DNA of 64,000 bases from Mixophyes australis (taxonomy: Eukaryota; Chordata; Amphibia; Anura; Limnodynastidae), in assembly GCA_036250195.1 (NCBI GenBank), contig JAVHZZ010000002.1, positions 273,734,960-273,798,959 of the forward strand, given 5' to 3'. Below the pieces are notes generated by a model. That model searched no databases. It was not told where the DNA came from and was given only the letters and a program-made list of their open reading frames with translations. A program made the position numbers and the translations under genes. Shown piece by piece: positions 1 through 12,629 of this stretch (positions within the stretch are counted from its first letter, which is position 1; every line of letters starts with the position of its first letter).

Positions 1-2639
1 TTTATAGGCAAGTTTATTAAAAAAAAAAAGTAAAAAAAATCAATTACATTTAATTAGATTATTTTTTTCTCAAAATGTTTATAGCTGAGGGATATCTATA
101 TAGAATCTCCATATGAAAAGACTACGATTAGACTGTAGAGAACATGCTTCTGATTAAGAAACTGTGGGAAGTAAACCATGACAGTTCCATCACTGCTGTC
201 AGGATGCAAAAAAAAACAAAAAAAAAACTGCGAGGGGAGCGGGAGCGTTTACCGCTGTTCTTTCTCAATGAAAAATAGTCTAGACAGCAAAACATAGTGG
301 CTGCAAACCAACAATCACAGTGAGTAGTGTGAAATGATTTTGCCTTATACCTACAGAATATTGTGTTTTTAATGTCACCATTTTACATAACAATCTCTAT
401 ACTACTGTACATCGAAGGAAGACAAATGCATGAAGATTATTATGTACTGCTTTAATGTGTTATTTACAAAGGCTTTTAAATTTCATGTGAAAAATGAATC
501 TAATTTTCATCACATCTATGCGTTCCTAGAATTTCATGAAAGTAATTAACTTTAGGGAATATTTAAATGGATTGGATATAGTTTCACTGTTAATGTAATC
601 CTTAAATAGCAATATAAATTATAATATTTCATTTCAATATTTTATCTGTCATTGTTTGCCTGTAAATAATATTTTTTTATATTGGTATTTGTCACTGGCT
701 TGTCACAGCACATAAAAACAAAACTGGAACTTTTATCTCTCTGTAAGGCATATTTAATAGAAGATGCACAGAGTAAATAAATACAATGTCACCTAAAATT
801 GCTATAGTAATATCATATTAATTTAAATATGTATATTAAAAAAATAATTATACTAATTGTTTTAAATATTATACACATGAATTATCTTAAATCAATTGAA
901 TTTAGCTTAAATGAAAGAGTTTTATAGTAATATACACTCTGAATCAAACCATACTGTGACTTCTTTTAATATTCAAGGTCACACGGTCTTAGCCTATTTT
1001 GCACTAACTCTGCCCTTTGACTTTGAAAATGAACCTATAATATAGACATTTGTACACATGACTTGCTAAAATTAATTGCTAGCTTAATTATGAACACCCT
1101 CTGTACTTTTAGCTTCAGGCAGGAGCGGTTCATTGGGCACCTACCCCCTTCTAACAAGCAGTTATTGAACATGCTAACAACAATCAGACTTAATTTTATA
1201 ATAAGCTACTGAGGGAACGCAATATTCATCAAAAATGCAAGAAGAGCGGGATGAATCTTTTGTTTTCTATAATTAATTGACAGACACCTCCAGGCAGTGT
1301 TTGGTAATTGAACTCAGGACCATGTGAGTTTATTTTTCACATAAGAAAGAAAAAAAATCTCATTGGTTGCAACTTCTTTTACAATTAACTAGTCCGTGCA
1401 AAAACTATTTACTGACACAATGTTATTATAAGCCCTCAATATGACTAATCAAAACACTTTAAGAAAATAAATGTATATTTGTTTATAGCTGTGTTCCATC
1501 CAATTGCTTTGCGACTACATTTTAACATTTTTACTAATGTTAAAAAATGCAACTAAAATGCCATAGGGTCAGACACTCTTCAAGTGAGGCAATCACGAAA
1601 TATACAGCAGTAGTTAAGATTACCTGTAATAGTAAGGGGTAATAATTCCACATGCTGATTTTCATTACTTTAAGTTTAACATACAAGCAGAAACATATCT
1701 ACAATTTTACAGGCGGTTTATTATCAGTAATAAACGTTTAAAGAATGCAAGAAATAAATTAGACTGGATTTGCAACAACCCTACTTAACTTTTTAATAGA
1801 GGTATGGCCACAACTTCTGTGTAAGGATATGTAGCAATAAAAGCCACCTTTGATCGGAAAAAGTTAAACTGACAAGATCTGAATCTATGAAAGCCACTTC
1901 TGAAAGTAAAGGGTTAATAAAAGCTAGGCTTCCTGATTAGGCAGCTCTATAAGGGTATTTTCCATATATATACTTGCCATTTACAGTTAGAAGTAAACCC
2001 AGCTATAAAGTACAATTTTGCACCTTTGCAAAGTCATCTTGCATGCAGGGAAAACTTAAAAAATACGGACAGACACAAAGCTCTCTCTTCATTTTTCACA
2101 TGATGACAGCACCTAATTTTCCAATAGTCGCAGCTATACCCTGGTTACACAGGCATGACCCCAACCGAAGAACTAGACAATATGCAATTTTTTTTGACTT
2201 CTCAGTATTGTGTAAACAATTGTCATCCGCCTAAAGCTAAGACAAGGATTTCACTTCTTTTGGAAAACACAGTTGGGTTTTCAAGTACATCTTTATCAGA
2301 CTCAAGGGGCCACAATCTCCTTCACCAAGAAAGGTTAGTCAATTACCTCATTACAAGACTATAATTAATAGCCCTTGCAATGAGGTATAATTCAAGACAA
2401 ATTAATTTTCCTTTGAATTCTAAACTGTTGCAGCTTGACCAATAACCCACTATTTACACCTGCTGGGAGCTTACAATGTAGTTCAAATTCGCCATGGCAA
2501 ATGTGATATGGACATTATGTGAAGTATTTTCCCTTGGAAGAGACCGCACATCCTCTCACTCTTTACACTGTTTATGAAAACCTAAAATATTATGTACCAC
2601 CAAGCTTCTCAAAATGTGTGCTTTAAATTACCTAGAAAT
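1..2639. other. AT-rich non-coding DNA
   Basis: No reading frame here resembles a protein family and the only frames present are short and low in complexity. Base composition is strongly AT-rich with A and T runs. It could be intergenic or intronic. I see no promoter, RNA gene or complete transposon. Confidence 0.6.
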
Positions 2640-2764
2640 AGAAATATCAGGTATGCTCTTGTTGGTGGGTGGGAATATTATTACCTCTGTTATAGAAAAA
2701 GTAATTTTAAGTGGGCGAGAGGACATCCAAGATGAGATGGCAGAAAGACAGTTAGTTACACGGG
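2640..2764 (-). pseudogene. L2-type LINE reverse transcriptase, downstream piece
   Basis: On the minus strand this translates to a stretch containing CLSAISSWMSSRPL followed by a segment ending VIIFPPTNKSIPD, the region just after the RT catalytic box in L2/CR1-type non-LTR retrotransposons. It is the continuation of the RT at 8150-8810: the two are separated by an LTR retroelement flanked by CGGG on both sides, and counting one CGGG copy keeps the same reading frame across the join. Family assignment rests on motif recognition; L2 against CR1 is not resolved. The copy is dead. Confidence 0.75.
2761..2764. repeat. Target-site duplication CGGG, left copy
   Basis: CGGG lies immediately outside the left LTR and again at 8150-8153 outside the right LTR. 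A 4-bp duplication fits gamma/epsilon-like retroviruses. The preceding CA is also shared with the other side but is more likely the LTR end there. Confidence 0.75.
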
Positions 2765-3637
2765 TATTAAAGTAATTCTATTGTTTTCAAATAAGCATTG
2801 CCCAATCGATTGTATTGTGTTTCCAAAGTTATTTATTTTAGCAGATATAAATTTTAACAGTTCAATACATGATTATAATACAGTACAGCTAATACCAAAA
2901 GATAAATACATACTGCTGCGTTCGCTTGCGCTAGCTGCGCTCCCACTGGTACCAGAGAAAAGTATTTCACTCCAGAATACTGTGGTCAGAGAATGACTGA
3001 AGCCAATGGGAGTACAGCTATGTTATATACAATCAGTGTTACAGAGAGAACAATGCAGATGACGTGGCTTGCTTCTATTGGTCCAGGTATCAGGAAGGTT
3101 CAGAGTGCTGCAGGTCATAGGCCAGTTCAAACCAAAATATCCAAAGGTGGGGGTCAACTCTCCAGGGGTTGTGCTCTGAATTTTCCCTCCAAGTCTCCAG
3201 TTTCAACTAGTCTATTAGCATTTTATAATTAGTATCACTTTAAGTATTTATTCCCTAACATCACTAACTAGAGTATGCAATGTGCGATCTCTTCGGCGAA
3301 TGAACCGGACAACTACTGATGAATAGGGGATTAAAATGATACCAAGCATGACATATTTCCTATAACCTGAACGTTAAATAACACTAAAGTGTACATATAA
3401 TCATAATATGTAAACTAATAATAAACTAAATACTATCTGCTCATAAATCACTCCATAATGGAACCAATATGAATATGAAGTATATAAATAACTAAATGTT
3501 GTAGTGCGTGTGTGTGCGTGCGTATTTTACCGTGCGATCGCAGTATGTCACGTGTAGCATAGCATACTGAGTGCAATCGCACGATAAAACAATATTAACC
3601 AATATACTTTCGTTCATCCAATTATATGACTTCGACA
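2765..3637 (-). repeat. ERV 3' LTR (minus-strand element)
   Basis: This 0.87-kb direct repeat is nearly identical to 7269-8149. Read on the minus strand it begins TGTCGAAGTC and ends near ACTTTA. An AATAAA polyadenylation signal in sense orientation lies at about 2832-2837. The two LTR copies differ only by scattered substitutions and small indels, so the insertion is not very old. The reading frame at 2993-3232 inside the LTR, mirrored at 7505-7744, is an antisense by-product. Confidence 0.88.
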
Positions 3638-3650
3638 GTTCCACCCTTTG
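3638..3650 (-). other. ERV polypurine tract
   Basis: On the minus strand AAAGGGTGGAAC lies immediately before the TG of the 3' LTR. This is the expected position and composition for the plus-strand DNA primer of a retrovirus. Confidence 0.75.
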
Positions 3651-4808
3651 ATAGTATTATAAACTATCACCTTAAAGATTTTATATGCAGGATCTCAGTA
3701 CCATGTTTCATTGCTCTGTAATGCAAGTCCCCCTTGGTGCATGACCATGCTGTCTGTAGATCTAAACAAGTTATCAGAAAAGAGAGTCTTAATCCTCAAA
3801 ATAATTTCTTTCTTTTACTATAGACCGTATACCTCTGGAGCTTGGAGATAACCTTTTTGTATGCCCCTCAAGGGTACAATAGAACATGTAATACATTATT
3901 TGAAATGGTACAGTATGTCAAAAATGTCTTAGCCCCATTACTGAGACCGTGTCTACGCCTTTTTGTATCTCTATACAAGAGAAGAGAAAGAGATACTAGC
4001 ATAGATGTAAAGAATGAGAAAATAGGAGAGCAACGAATAATAAGAATATAAATATTTGAATACACGAGTTTGAAATCAAATAGACATGCAGAAAGGGAGA
4101 TTTTTACAGTAAACATGTCAGCTGGATTGGACACTATGGGAAAATGGCTGTATTCATTCCACTAATCCCTTTAGCTATTCACTAAACTATGACCCCTCCC
4201 CATACTTGACTAGGGGGTCTTACATCAACTGTCCAATCCAGTGTCATCTGTCATTTGTTCATTAAGAACTTGGTATCACCATAACTACATACCTTTGCAA
4301 CGGACTTCCTGACTTATAATAGAGAAATGAAAAATTAACTCTTAGTGACTCATACTCATCTGTGATACATAAAACGATATTTTAGAGCAAAGTATGTACA
4401 TACTTCATTTTTGGATAATGATTCTCAGCCAAACTAATTATCATGAGTCACTGTAGCCTAAAACAAAAAGTGTTCCAATGATCCATTTTTAATTTGTCTT
4501 TCAAGAGTATTTTTTCTATTTCTTTATCCCAGGCACTTAAGCACTAAGTCTATATTCCTTTTGTCTACCCTTATCTGTGAGTAGAATAAAAACAATATAG
4601 TTATCTTTAAACAACAATCAAACCAAACATTTTCATTCTTTACCAGCGGCCAGCGGTCAGGAAAGCAAACATGACAACATAAAACAAACAAGCAAAATCA
4701 ACAAAGTATACTTTTTAAATCAGTTTCTTTCTAAACCTGCACACTAATACTTACCACAGATTAACATTTACCTTGCCTGGTTGTAGGACTACAGATATGA
4801 CCAGACTT
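3651..4808 (-). other. ERV interior between gag and 3' LTR, no recognisable pol or env
   Basis: About 1.15 kb separates the end of gag from the polypurine tract. I see no RT, integrase or envelope motif in any frame; the longest minus frame (3868-4134, 88 residues) has a hydrophobic stretch but is not recognisable. Either pol and env were deleted or this was always a gag-only, non-autonomous family. Confidence 0.55.
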
Positions 4809-6254
4809 CTAGGGTTGACTATAGTTCTCCCTCAAAACATTTGCTGCTGTGAGGTGTGTAGGTGACTGTTGGAAAACCTCTGAGACTTGTGTGCGCCTTC
4901 TTTGTGGGTGTCTATGTAATTCCCCCTTAGGTGGCCCAAGTCTATTTGCTCCCGCTTCCGTCATTGAACAGTCCCTTGCTTGATGCCCTGTTTTCTGGCA
5001 TCTAAAACACTTCTTCAACTCATGTCGTTTCTGTTCCTTAAACCAGGTGTTATTATACTGTGGTCGTGTGTAGTGCAGTCCCTCTAGTGTTTGGATACTC
5101 ACCATCATATCACTTAATGTCTTTTTCTGTTTATTTATTCTTTTATCATGTTCTATGGCTGACTCCCTGAGAACATTTACAGCGATTCCTTTCCAGTGTG
5201 GTAATGAAGTTTGCACCCTGCTTTTCAAATTTTCCCTGAGGCCATCCATTAAGACTGAAACAGCAACCTCTCTGTAGTGTACATTATCTTTTATATCTGA
5301 TACCCCAATGTATTTGGTCATCGCTATCAGAGCCCTGGAAAAATAGTCTGCTGCATTTTCACTATCCTTTTGTTTAATAGTAAAAATTTTACTCCAGTCC
5401 ACTATCGAAGGAAAGTATATGACCAACTGAGCGTTTAATATTTTCATGGTTATCACCCTCTGTTGAGGATCTATCCTTCTCCAACATACAATCCTTAATA
5501 AACTTTTGTATATCAGTATTGAGAGGAAGACATGCTACATGTTTTAAGGGAACTTCACCATCTTTGTCCGCCTTCCCATTGGGAACTGCTGTTGTACGAA
5601 CAGGATGTAAGCCTACCAAATCACTATGTTCTGAACTAGTTGCTGGATTTGCTGTTGCAGTACAATGAATGTCTCCCCCTTTGTTAACCTTTACATTATT
5701 CTCACCAATTTCAGCCGCTGCCCCTGCTGGTGGGATCGCTCCTTTTCTTTGCCCTGAAACATTACTTTTAACATTACTTAAAACAACATACAAGTTACTA
5801 GTTACAGTTTTTACATTTTTGGTATTGGCTGTACTTACCGCCCGACCACTTTTTTCGGGGGCGCGCTAGCGCTCAGTTCTCCATGCTTTTCAATGGCTAT
5901 TTCTGCTATGCGCGCGCTTTTCGCCACACTTACTTCCGCTGTGCATTCGCTGCTCTGCCACGTGTTGCCTTCTATTTGCCACAACTTTAAACAATCATCA
6001 TGTCTAGTTCTCACTTCTGTTGATCTAATCAACCACAACTTTTCTTTAACATTATCCAGTACCTCTGAATCAAAACTCCCTATTGTTGGGAAAGGCCTAA
6101 CACAATCTTTGGTCATCTTGACCCACGTGTCGCAATACGCCGTTGCGTATGCACCATATTTCTTACACATGAGAAATCTTGCTGAATCAATAAGGCCTTC
6201 CATAGGCAGTACATTGGCCATCTCTAGCGTATGTTTATCACCTATTTTGAACAA
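4809..6254 (-). pseudogene. gag: Endogenous retrovirus gag, frame-broken
   Basis: Three overlapping minus-strand frames (5835-6254, 5389-5793, 4809-5456) follow one another as one Gag-like product. The first starts MFKIGDKHTL and is about 139 residues, in the position of matrix. The middle is Ala/Pro/Gly-rich linker. The last holds a capsid-like helical region (QKDSENAADYFSRAL) and, near its C-terminus, one zinc knuckle CFRCQKTGHQARDC with the CX2CX4HX4C spacing, which binds genomic RNA during packaging. The frame changes near 5.8 and 5.4 kb show the gene is broken. It sits between paired LTRs with a long leader upstream and no pol downstream. Gamma/epsilon-like affiliation is an inference from the leader, primer site and single knuckle. 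Confidence 0.75.
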
Positions 6255-7257
6255 TACTCTTTATGCGGACCACAGATAACACTGCAGTGCTCTGTCCCTT
6301 CCGGCAAACAATACCCTTTATGCGGACCACAGATAATACCGCAGTACTCTGTCCCTTCCAGCAAACAACACCCTTTGTTATAAACACTCTACCGCTAGAG
6401 ATCTCTCACTGGCCGTGGACGTATTTGCTCAAGCCGCGTCCACTCATGTCCTCTAGTACTAAACAAGGACCCCTAACACAGAAATATCAATGTGGGCCAC
6501 AGGGCTATAAGCTCCTCGATACCCTGGCTCTACCAACAAATCTGTTGAGTTTATTATCACTGGTAGCACAAAATCGATACAATCAACCAACCTTTCCAAT
6601 ATAATTCCTCCCCACTGGCTTCCCAAGTTACAATCACGGCTTTTCTTGCTGTGCGGTCCGATCGCTATCAGTAAACGTTGCTATTGCTATTGGTCACGCG
6701 TGCGAATAGCTCCCTTATTTTCGCTCCCGGTATACCTGCCCCATATACCATCCTTCAGTTGGGAAAACTGCCTCGTCAGACAGCATCTGAGACCACTCAA
6801 CCATAAAACAGTGTATCTATGTCACAAAATCACACAATATACACCTTTTCTGCACAGAAAATCAAAGTTCCCAACAATAGTAATACCGTTTCAGAGGCTT
6901 TAACAAGTGATCATACTATGCATGCATAACAATTATGAAAACGATTGTTCAAACACGTGGCAATAATACCAGAAGTACACATACGCAAGGCAGGAAGTAC
7001 ACATACCCTATGCAATGCAATACCTTTTAAAACGTAAAACGACAATAAAAAGAAACATTTTTCTTTCTTGTCCCTAGATTCAAGTTAGCGTTCCTTCAGA
7101 TTATACAACAACGGACAGTCGGTTACTCAACATAGAATGAACAACAGGTTTTGAACACATTGCGTTCTTTCCCGTATGTGACGCGTCAATCCACCCCTAG
7201 TTGAGCAACCGAAATCCGCAAGCATTGCGTACCTTCCGATACCGTAACCTTCGCTAA
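6255..7257 (-). other. ERV leader with a 57-bp tandem duplication
   Basis: The 1-kb untranslated leader lies between primer site and gag. It includes two 57-bp tandem copies at about 6261-6317 and 6318-6374 (TTATGCGGACCACAGATAA unit start), which also create a repeated peptide in an antisense frame that is probably meaningless. A packaging signal would be expected here but cannot be read directly. Confidence 0.5.
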
Positions 7258-7268
7258 GAGCCCCCAAA
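7258..7268 (-). other. ERV primer-binding site (proline-type start)
   Basis: On the minus strand, directly after the 5' LTR, the sequence reads TTTGGGGGCTC. TGGGGGCTC matches the first nine bases of the classical tRNA-Pro primer site of gammaretroviruses. The following bases do not continue the match, so the tRNA assignment is tentative. Confidence 0.5.
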
Positions 7269-8149
7269 TTAATAAAGTAATTCTATTGTTTTCAAATAAG
7301 CATTGCCCAATCGATTGTATTGTGTTTCCAATGCACAAAGTAATTTATTTTAGCAGATATAAAATTTAACAGTTCAATACATGATTATAATACAGTACAG
7401 CCAATACCAAAAGATAAATACATACTGCTGCGTTCGCTTGCGCTAGCTGCGTTCCCACTGGTACCAGAGGACAGTATTTCACTCCAGAATACTGTGGTCA
7501 GAGAATGACTGAAGCCATTGGGAGTACAGCTATGTTATATACAATCAGTGTTACAGAGAGAACAATGCAGATGACGTGGCTTGCTTCTATTGGTCCAGGT
7601 ATCAGGAAGGTTCAGAGTGCTGCAGGTCATTGGCCAGTTCAAACCAAAATATCCAAAGGTGGGGGTCATCTCTCCAGGGGTTGTGCTCTGACTTTTCCCT
7701 CCAAGTTTCAAGTTTCAACTAGTCTATTAGCATTTTATAATTAGTATCACTTAAAGTATTTATTCCCTAACATCCCTAACTAGAGTATGCAATGCACGAT
7801 CTCTTCGGCGAATGAACCGGACAACTACTGATGAATAGGGGATTAAAATAATACCAGGCAAGACACATTTCCTATAACCTGAACCTTAAATAACACTAAA
7901 GTGTACATATAATCATAATATATAAACTAATCATAAACTAAATACTATCTGCTCATAAATCACTCTATATCGGAACCAATATGAATATGAAGTATATAAA
8001 TAACTAAATGTTGTAGTGCGTGTGTGTGCAAGCATATTTTACCGTGCGATCGCAGTATGTCACGTGTAGCATGGCATACTGAGTTCAATCGCACGATAAA
8101 ACAATATTAACCAATATACTTTCGTTCATCCAATTATACGACTTCGACA
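7269..8149 (-). repeat. ERV 5' LTR (minus-strand element)
   Basis: Partner of the repeat at 2765-3637. Its outer end carries TGTCGAAGT on the minus strand, followed outward by CGGG at 8150-8153, the same four bases found outside the other LTR. Its inner end abuts the primer-binding site. Confidence 0.88.
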
Positions 8150-8810
8150 CGGGACAACACAGATGTCGAGATATCAGAAGAGGATAGATAGATTTGGGTA
8201 TCATCCGCATAGAGATGATACTGAAAGCCAAAGGAACTTATTAGATTTCCAAGAGAAGCGGTATAGATAGAGAACAGCAGAGGACCTAGCACTGAGCATT
8301 GTGGTACTCCAACTGATAGAGGAAGCGGAGCAGAGGTGGCTCCAGAGAAATTAACAGTGAAAGAGCGTTTAGAGAGGTAGGATGAGAACCAGGATAGAAC
8401 AGTGTATTGAAGACCTAGGGATTGCTGCGTTTGTATGAGAAGAGAGTGGTCAACTGTGTAAAATGCAGCCGAGAGATCCAGGAGAATTAGGAGAGAGTAA
8501 TGGCAACCTGATCATTGACAACCTTAGTCAATGCAGTCTCTGTGGAGTGTTGAGAGCGAAAGCCAGACTGAAGAATATCCAACAGGTTGTTTGCGGAATG
8601 AAAGCGTGTGAGGCAAGTGTAGGCAAGTCTCTCTAGAAAATTGGAGGGGCAAGGGAGCTGAGAGATGGGACGGTAATTTGAGAGAGAGTTTGGGTCGGAA
8701 TTTAGTTTTTTTGAATAGAAGTAATCACTGCGTGCTTGTATAGTGATGGAAAGATGCCAGTAGAGAGTGAGAGATTACAGATTTGAGTTAGACTGATGCT
8801 TTATCTCATC
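8150..8810 (-). pseudogene. L2-type LINE reverse transcriptase, upstream piece
   Basis: Minus-strand translation gives ordered RT motifs: YRPISQLPCPSNFLERLA, then LDILQSGFRSQHSTETAL, then [46 protein letters not shown] and the catalytic box [14 protein letters not shown]. These are the fingers and palm of an L2/CR1-clade non-LTR RT, which copies its RNA directly at a nicked chromosomal target. Several frame changes and stops occur, for example near FYTVDHS, so it is dead. The gene continues at 2640-2764 on the other side of the ERV. Confidence 0.85.
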
Positions 8811-9364
8811 AATGACAAGAAATCACAAATTAATGGTAGATGGTCTTCAATGTTTTTCACCCTGATAATTTCCTAATTACATGAACTTGTACCACTTTAT
8901 TAGACTGTATTCAAAAAAATGCTAGTATTGTTTCTTTAGATCTCATTATTCTGACCTAATGTGAAGATACTTCTATTCCCTATACAAATGTATACTCAAA
9001 GAAGGTAAAATATATGTTCCCTCTGAAACTTTACAGCTTCATCTTATGCAACTTTAAAACATGAAATTTGCTGGGCCATCCAGCAGTCAGACTAAACAAG
9101 GCTGGCCTCTAATCAGGAACTCATCCAGCACACGTTTCAGAGGTTCTGCATCCATGTGCACATACAGATTTTATTTTTTGGTCTTTTGATGTCTGTGCTT
9201 AGATCAAGTCTCTTTGAAAATTAGCAACTGGTATCTTAAACTTTAATGTGGGGCATCATGGACTAGACTATTTGCTGCTTTACTATCAATTCATTCATTT
9301 CAGAAAACAACTTCTATTATACTGTACATAGTATTTAGGTTTAATTTATGTCCTGATAAAGCTA
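8811..9364. other. Non-coding AT-rich spacer
   Basis: No recognisable coding or repeat structure in either strand. Confidence 0.4.
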
Positions 9365-9914
9365 TCCCTGACACAGGGTCTCAATTTACCACTCATTTCT
9401 GGATAGCTTTTTGTAAAGTCCTTGAAACCTATCTTCATTTAACATCCTCACTCTAATGGACAGAGAGAAAGTGTGAACCAAGCCTTTGAACAACACCTGC
9501 CCTGCTTTTCTTCATGCCAACAAGATAATTGAGCTTCGCTGCTTTTTGGAATTTGCTTACAATAATGCTCAAAACCACTCCACACAGATGTCACCTTTGT
9601 AAACACCCAATGGATTTCATCCTCATCTCTCACCTAGCCATGAAATTGCTACTAATGTTCCAGTATATAACAGTTACAGACAATTCTAGAAGAAGCTGTG
9701 AGTTCCTAGAAACATTTTGCAAATAAACAATTCCACATTCCACATTCTGACAAAATATTTGCTCATTCGCTTTCCTTCAGCTAGATTGGCTTTCAACTAC
9801 ATTGATACTTTTCGGATCACCAGAATGATCAACTTAGTGGCCGCTTAATTGCTTATTCCCCCCACTTGATAGATTCATCCATTTTTTTGCATTTCCCTCC
9901 TGAAACCTGTCACC
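9365..9914 (+). pseudogene. Ty3/gypsy integrase and C-terminal module, decayed
   Basis: Across several frames the plus strand spells a degraded integrase core: DTGSQFTTHFWIAFCKVLE (second catalytic Asp region), then a counterpart of NGQ(T)ERVNQAFEQHL with the catalytic Glu, then EFAYNNA. About 150 bp later comes the GPF-like module (FRITRMINLVA) and a relic of FHVSLLKPVT near 9900. The order matches the intact chromodomain element at 38.8-40.3 kb. Multiple stops and frame changes leave no usable protein. The rest of the element is not visible nearby. Confidence 0.75.
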
Positions 9915-11640
9915 TATAATACTTTACAGCAGGCTACTCTACCACTGTTAGGAAATCACAGGAATAAATAGGTTATGTTGTAGTAAAAAATGTTATGATG
10001 TTATTGCAGTATCAAGAGCAGGCAGCAAAAGCACAAGCTCTGATGTAATGCAGGGATGAGTAATAGCCACAATGTAATGTCGGATTCATGCAGTATTATA
10101 ATAGTCTTTTGTTGTAAAACAGATATAAACAATCTCTCTGAAGAAATACTGGTGCAGGTTTACACAGTCTGAGGCAATGCAAGGATATGAACAATGTTTC
10201 TGAAGAAATGTTGGAACAAGTCAGGAACAACAGATGCAAGGTCAAGAACAAATAGGACACAGTTACAGGAATCAGGAAGCTATAATATCCAACACTATCA
10301 CTGGCAATTAGTGCATGACAGGCACTGGATTAAATTGTGGAGTCTACCAATCAACTCACAGAGGAAGACACAGCAGAACTAAATAGCAGATTTGAGTATC
10401 CAACAGGATGCAAGACAGATTTAATCCTAACAACCACTGTGTTCATGTAAATGGCCATGAAAAATTTGAATCTGCCTTTCCCTTGTTTAGTATCAGCTTC
10501 AGGGATTGGAATTGGATGATGGTGGAGGCACACTCAGGTGAATGCAATTAGTCTTACCAAATTGTTTACCTGAAATCATCTATCTAGACACAGAGCTTTT
10601 AGTAGGACACCCTGTGCTTTGGTATGCACAGCCTCTTCTATAGATTGTTTAGCCCATGAATCTCTCATCCATTACCAGATTTTTCTTGTTGAGGATTGTT
10701 ATTAAATTCACCATCATAGACCACTGCCTAGGGATGGGACACCTTCAGGATCTGAAGCTATTGTGCATTAGAAACAGTTAAGCATCAGGATCTGTATCTA
10801 TTGAAATCACTTCTGACAGGAAGTGGTTAACTGAACTAATGTCAGAATATTAAGTCTAATTTGATCTTCCAGCAATGCTGTTACTTGTTTTCATGTTTAC
10901 CAGCTTATTATACTGACTCTCCTTATTTTGCCTGCTTCTCACATTAAATTGCCTTCTGATTAAAATTTAATTTATCCTTGTTACCTATGCATCCACCTTT
11001 TCAGCCTCCAGAATTTTAACTTAATGCTTCCACCTGTTCAACAAGTGAACATCTATAGTTTACCCAAGTTCCTCAGTGTGAATAAGAATGTGCAGTTGTC
11101 AGGATGAGAGCATAAATCTGATATGCTGAAATAGAATATTGAATGTCAGGGCCCAAACTGAAACTTTGCATGGATACATAAATTAACCTGATCTTCAACT
11201 CAGATAACTGTTTGACCAAATGAGCCTATTAGGAGGTAATTGAGTTAGGCAAACCCTTTGTGAAGAGACCAGCTTAAGATATGCAGATCAGATTGTTTTG
11301 ATCATGTATTTCACTAGCTAATTTGCTTCCTTTCAATAGGTAGTGTAAATACAAACTAACCCTAGGTGTAAATTAGAGAGCCATATGCCTAGGTGAGATC
11401 CTTGTAGACAAAGAAAGCAGTTGAAGACTGCGAATACAGGTATATAGAAATATGACATTCAAAGGAAAATGTTGTCATAGTTCATATGTTGGGAAATCTG
11501 ACTGCCACTCCAAACTGAGGAGTAGAAGCACACCAGGGTTGTGAATGACAGGTTTGGGGGGTATCAGGGAAGAGCTGAACTCACATATTTTTGGAAGAGG
11601 TATCTCACATTGTCATAATTCCATTATGTTTGGTATTTAA
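9915..11640. other. Unassigned non-coding DNA
   Basis: No frame longer than about 60 residues and no family motif. Some of it may be untranslated or LTR sequence of the decayed gypsy element just upstream, but I cannot show a boundary. Confidence 0.35.
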
Positions 11641-12510
11641 ATGTGAGATTATGACCGGTTTATTGAGGGGGGTGTTATTTCTCTGAGATATATCTGTGAA
11701 AAATTACCAACAGGTCAAGACTCTGGGAATATTTGTGAACAAAGTATAGTGACACCCAGGGGGCATCCCTACCCCCTATTAGCATTAAACACTGCCCCTC
11801 TGAAGACCATCCCATTTCATTTTGCTTAAAAACCTGTGTGTGTAAAGGAAAAATTGTCAGACTTTTGGGGAAATCAAGTTACATTGATAAGCTGTCCATC
11901 TTCCTAGCCAATTCCCCTTGGCCAGAATGCAATTCATGTAAGTGCAAATCTGAATGTAATCCTTTTTATTTTAAACTGTTTTTTCAAATTTATTAATTGT
12001 TATTCATTATTTTTGTTATCTGTATGCCCTGTACTTTTTGTATATTAAATCTATAATTTAATAAATTGCGTCCTTGATACTCTAAAGAATCCATTAGCCT
12101 TTTAGAAGAGAGATTGCTCGACCAGGTTAACCCTTGAAATGCCAGTGTGTGATGTGTTAATACATTTGATTAACAAGCTGGGTGTGCTTGTATTTACATT
12201 TCTGTAACAGTCTGGAGGTGTGAAGAGTTAAACCTATGTGTGCTGGTGTGGGTCTTGTTAGTTTGTGATAACTAGAAGCCTGTGTGCCAGTGTGGGACAG
12301 TATATTGGGGACCTAATGCCCGTACTCAATAGGTGGTGGCAGAACCTGAAGTGTCTGGGGGTGTGAGAGTGCTGTGTTTGGGGGCGATTCCGTAGGTCTA
12401 GAACCTGTGTGATAGGTGAGAGAGACTGTGGGCTGAAATTGTGTGTGACCTCATACAGCAAACACCCCAAAGTCACGGCAGCTGGGAGCGTGTTCATGAC
12501 AGCAGTCAAT
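11640..12510 (+). repeat. LTR-like repeat related to 48399-49033
   Basis: The stretch around 11890-12150 resembles 48590-48850 in order and wording: GCTGTCCATCTT, then CTTTTTGTATATTAAATCTA / CCTTTTGTATATTAAATCTA, then TAGAAGAGAGA and GGTTAAC. This suggests two diverged members of one LTR or interspersed family. Termini are not resolved here. Confidence 0.45.
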
Positions 12511-12591
12511 CTAAATAAGTTAATGTTTAGTTAGACAGCAAGCTGTCCACCTTAAAACTACAAATATATACTGTGCTTAACCTGACCTCAC

Positions 12592-12592
<1 letters not shown>

Positions 12593-12628
<36 letters not shown>
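12593..12628. repeat. (CA)n microsatellite
   Basis: A run of CA dinucleotides ends in a few CATACACC units. It accounts for the His/Thr-repeat frames on both strands. Confidence 0.95.
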
Positions 12629-12629
12629 C

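Noticed and set aside
2993..3232. 79-residue frame repeated at 7505-7744
   Set aside because: It lies antisense inside the two LTR copies and is repeated only because the LTRs are.
3651..4808. An ERV envelope gene
   Set aside because: No signal peptide plus surface/transmembrane pattern, cleavage site or fusion-type region is visible on the minus strand.
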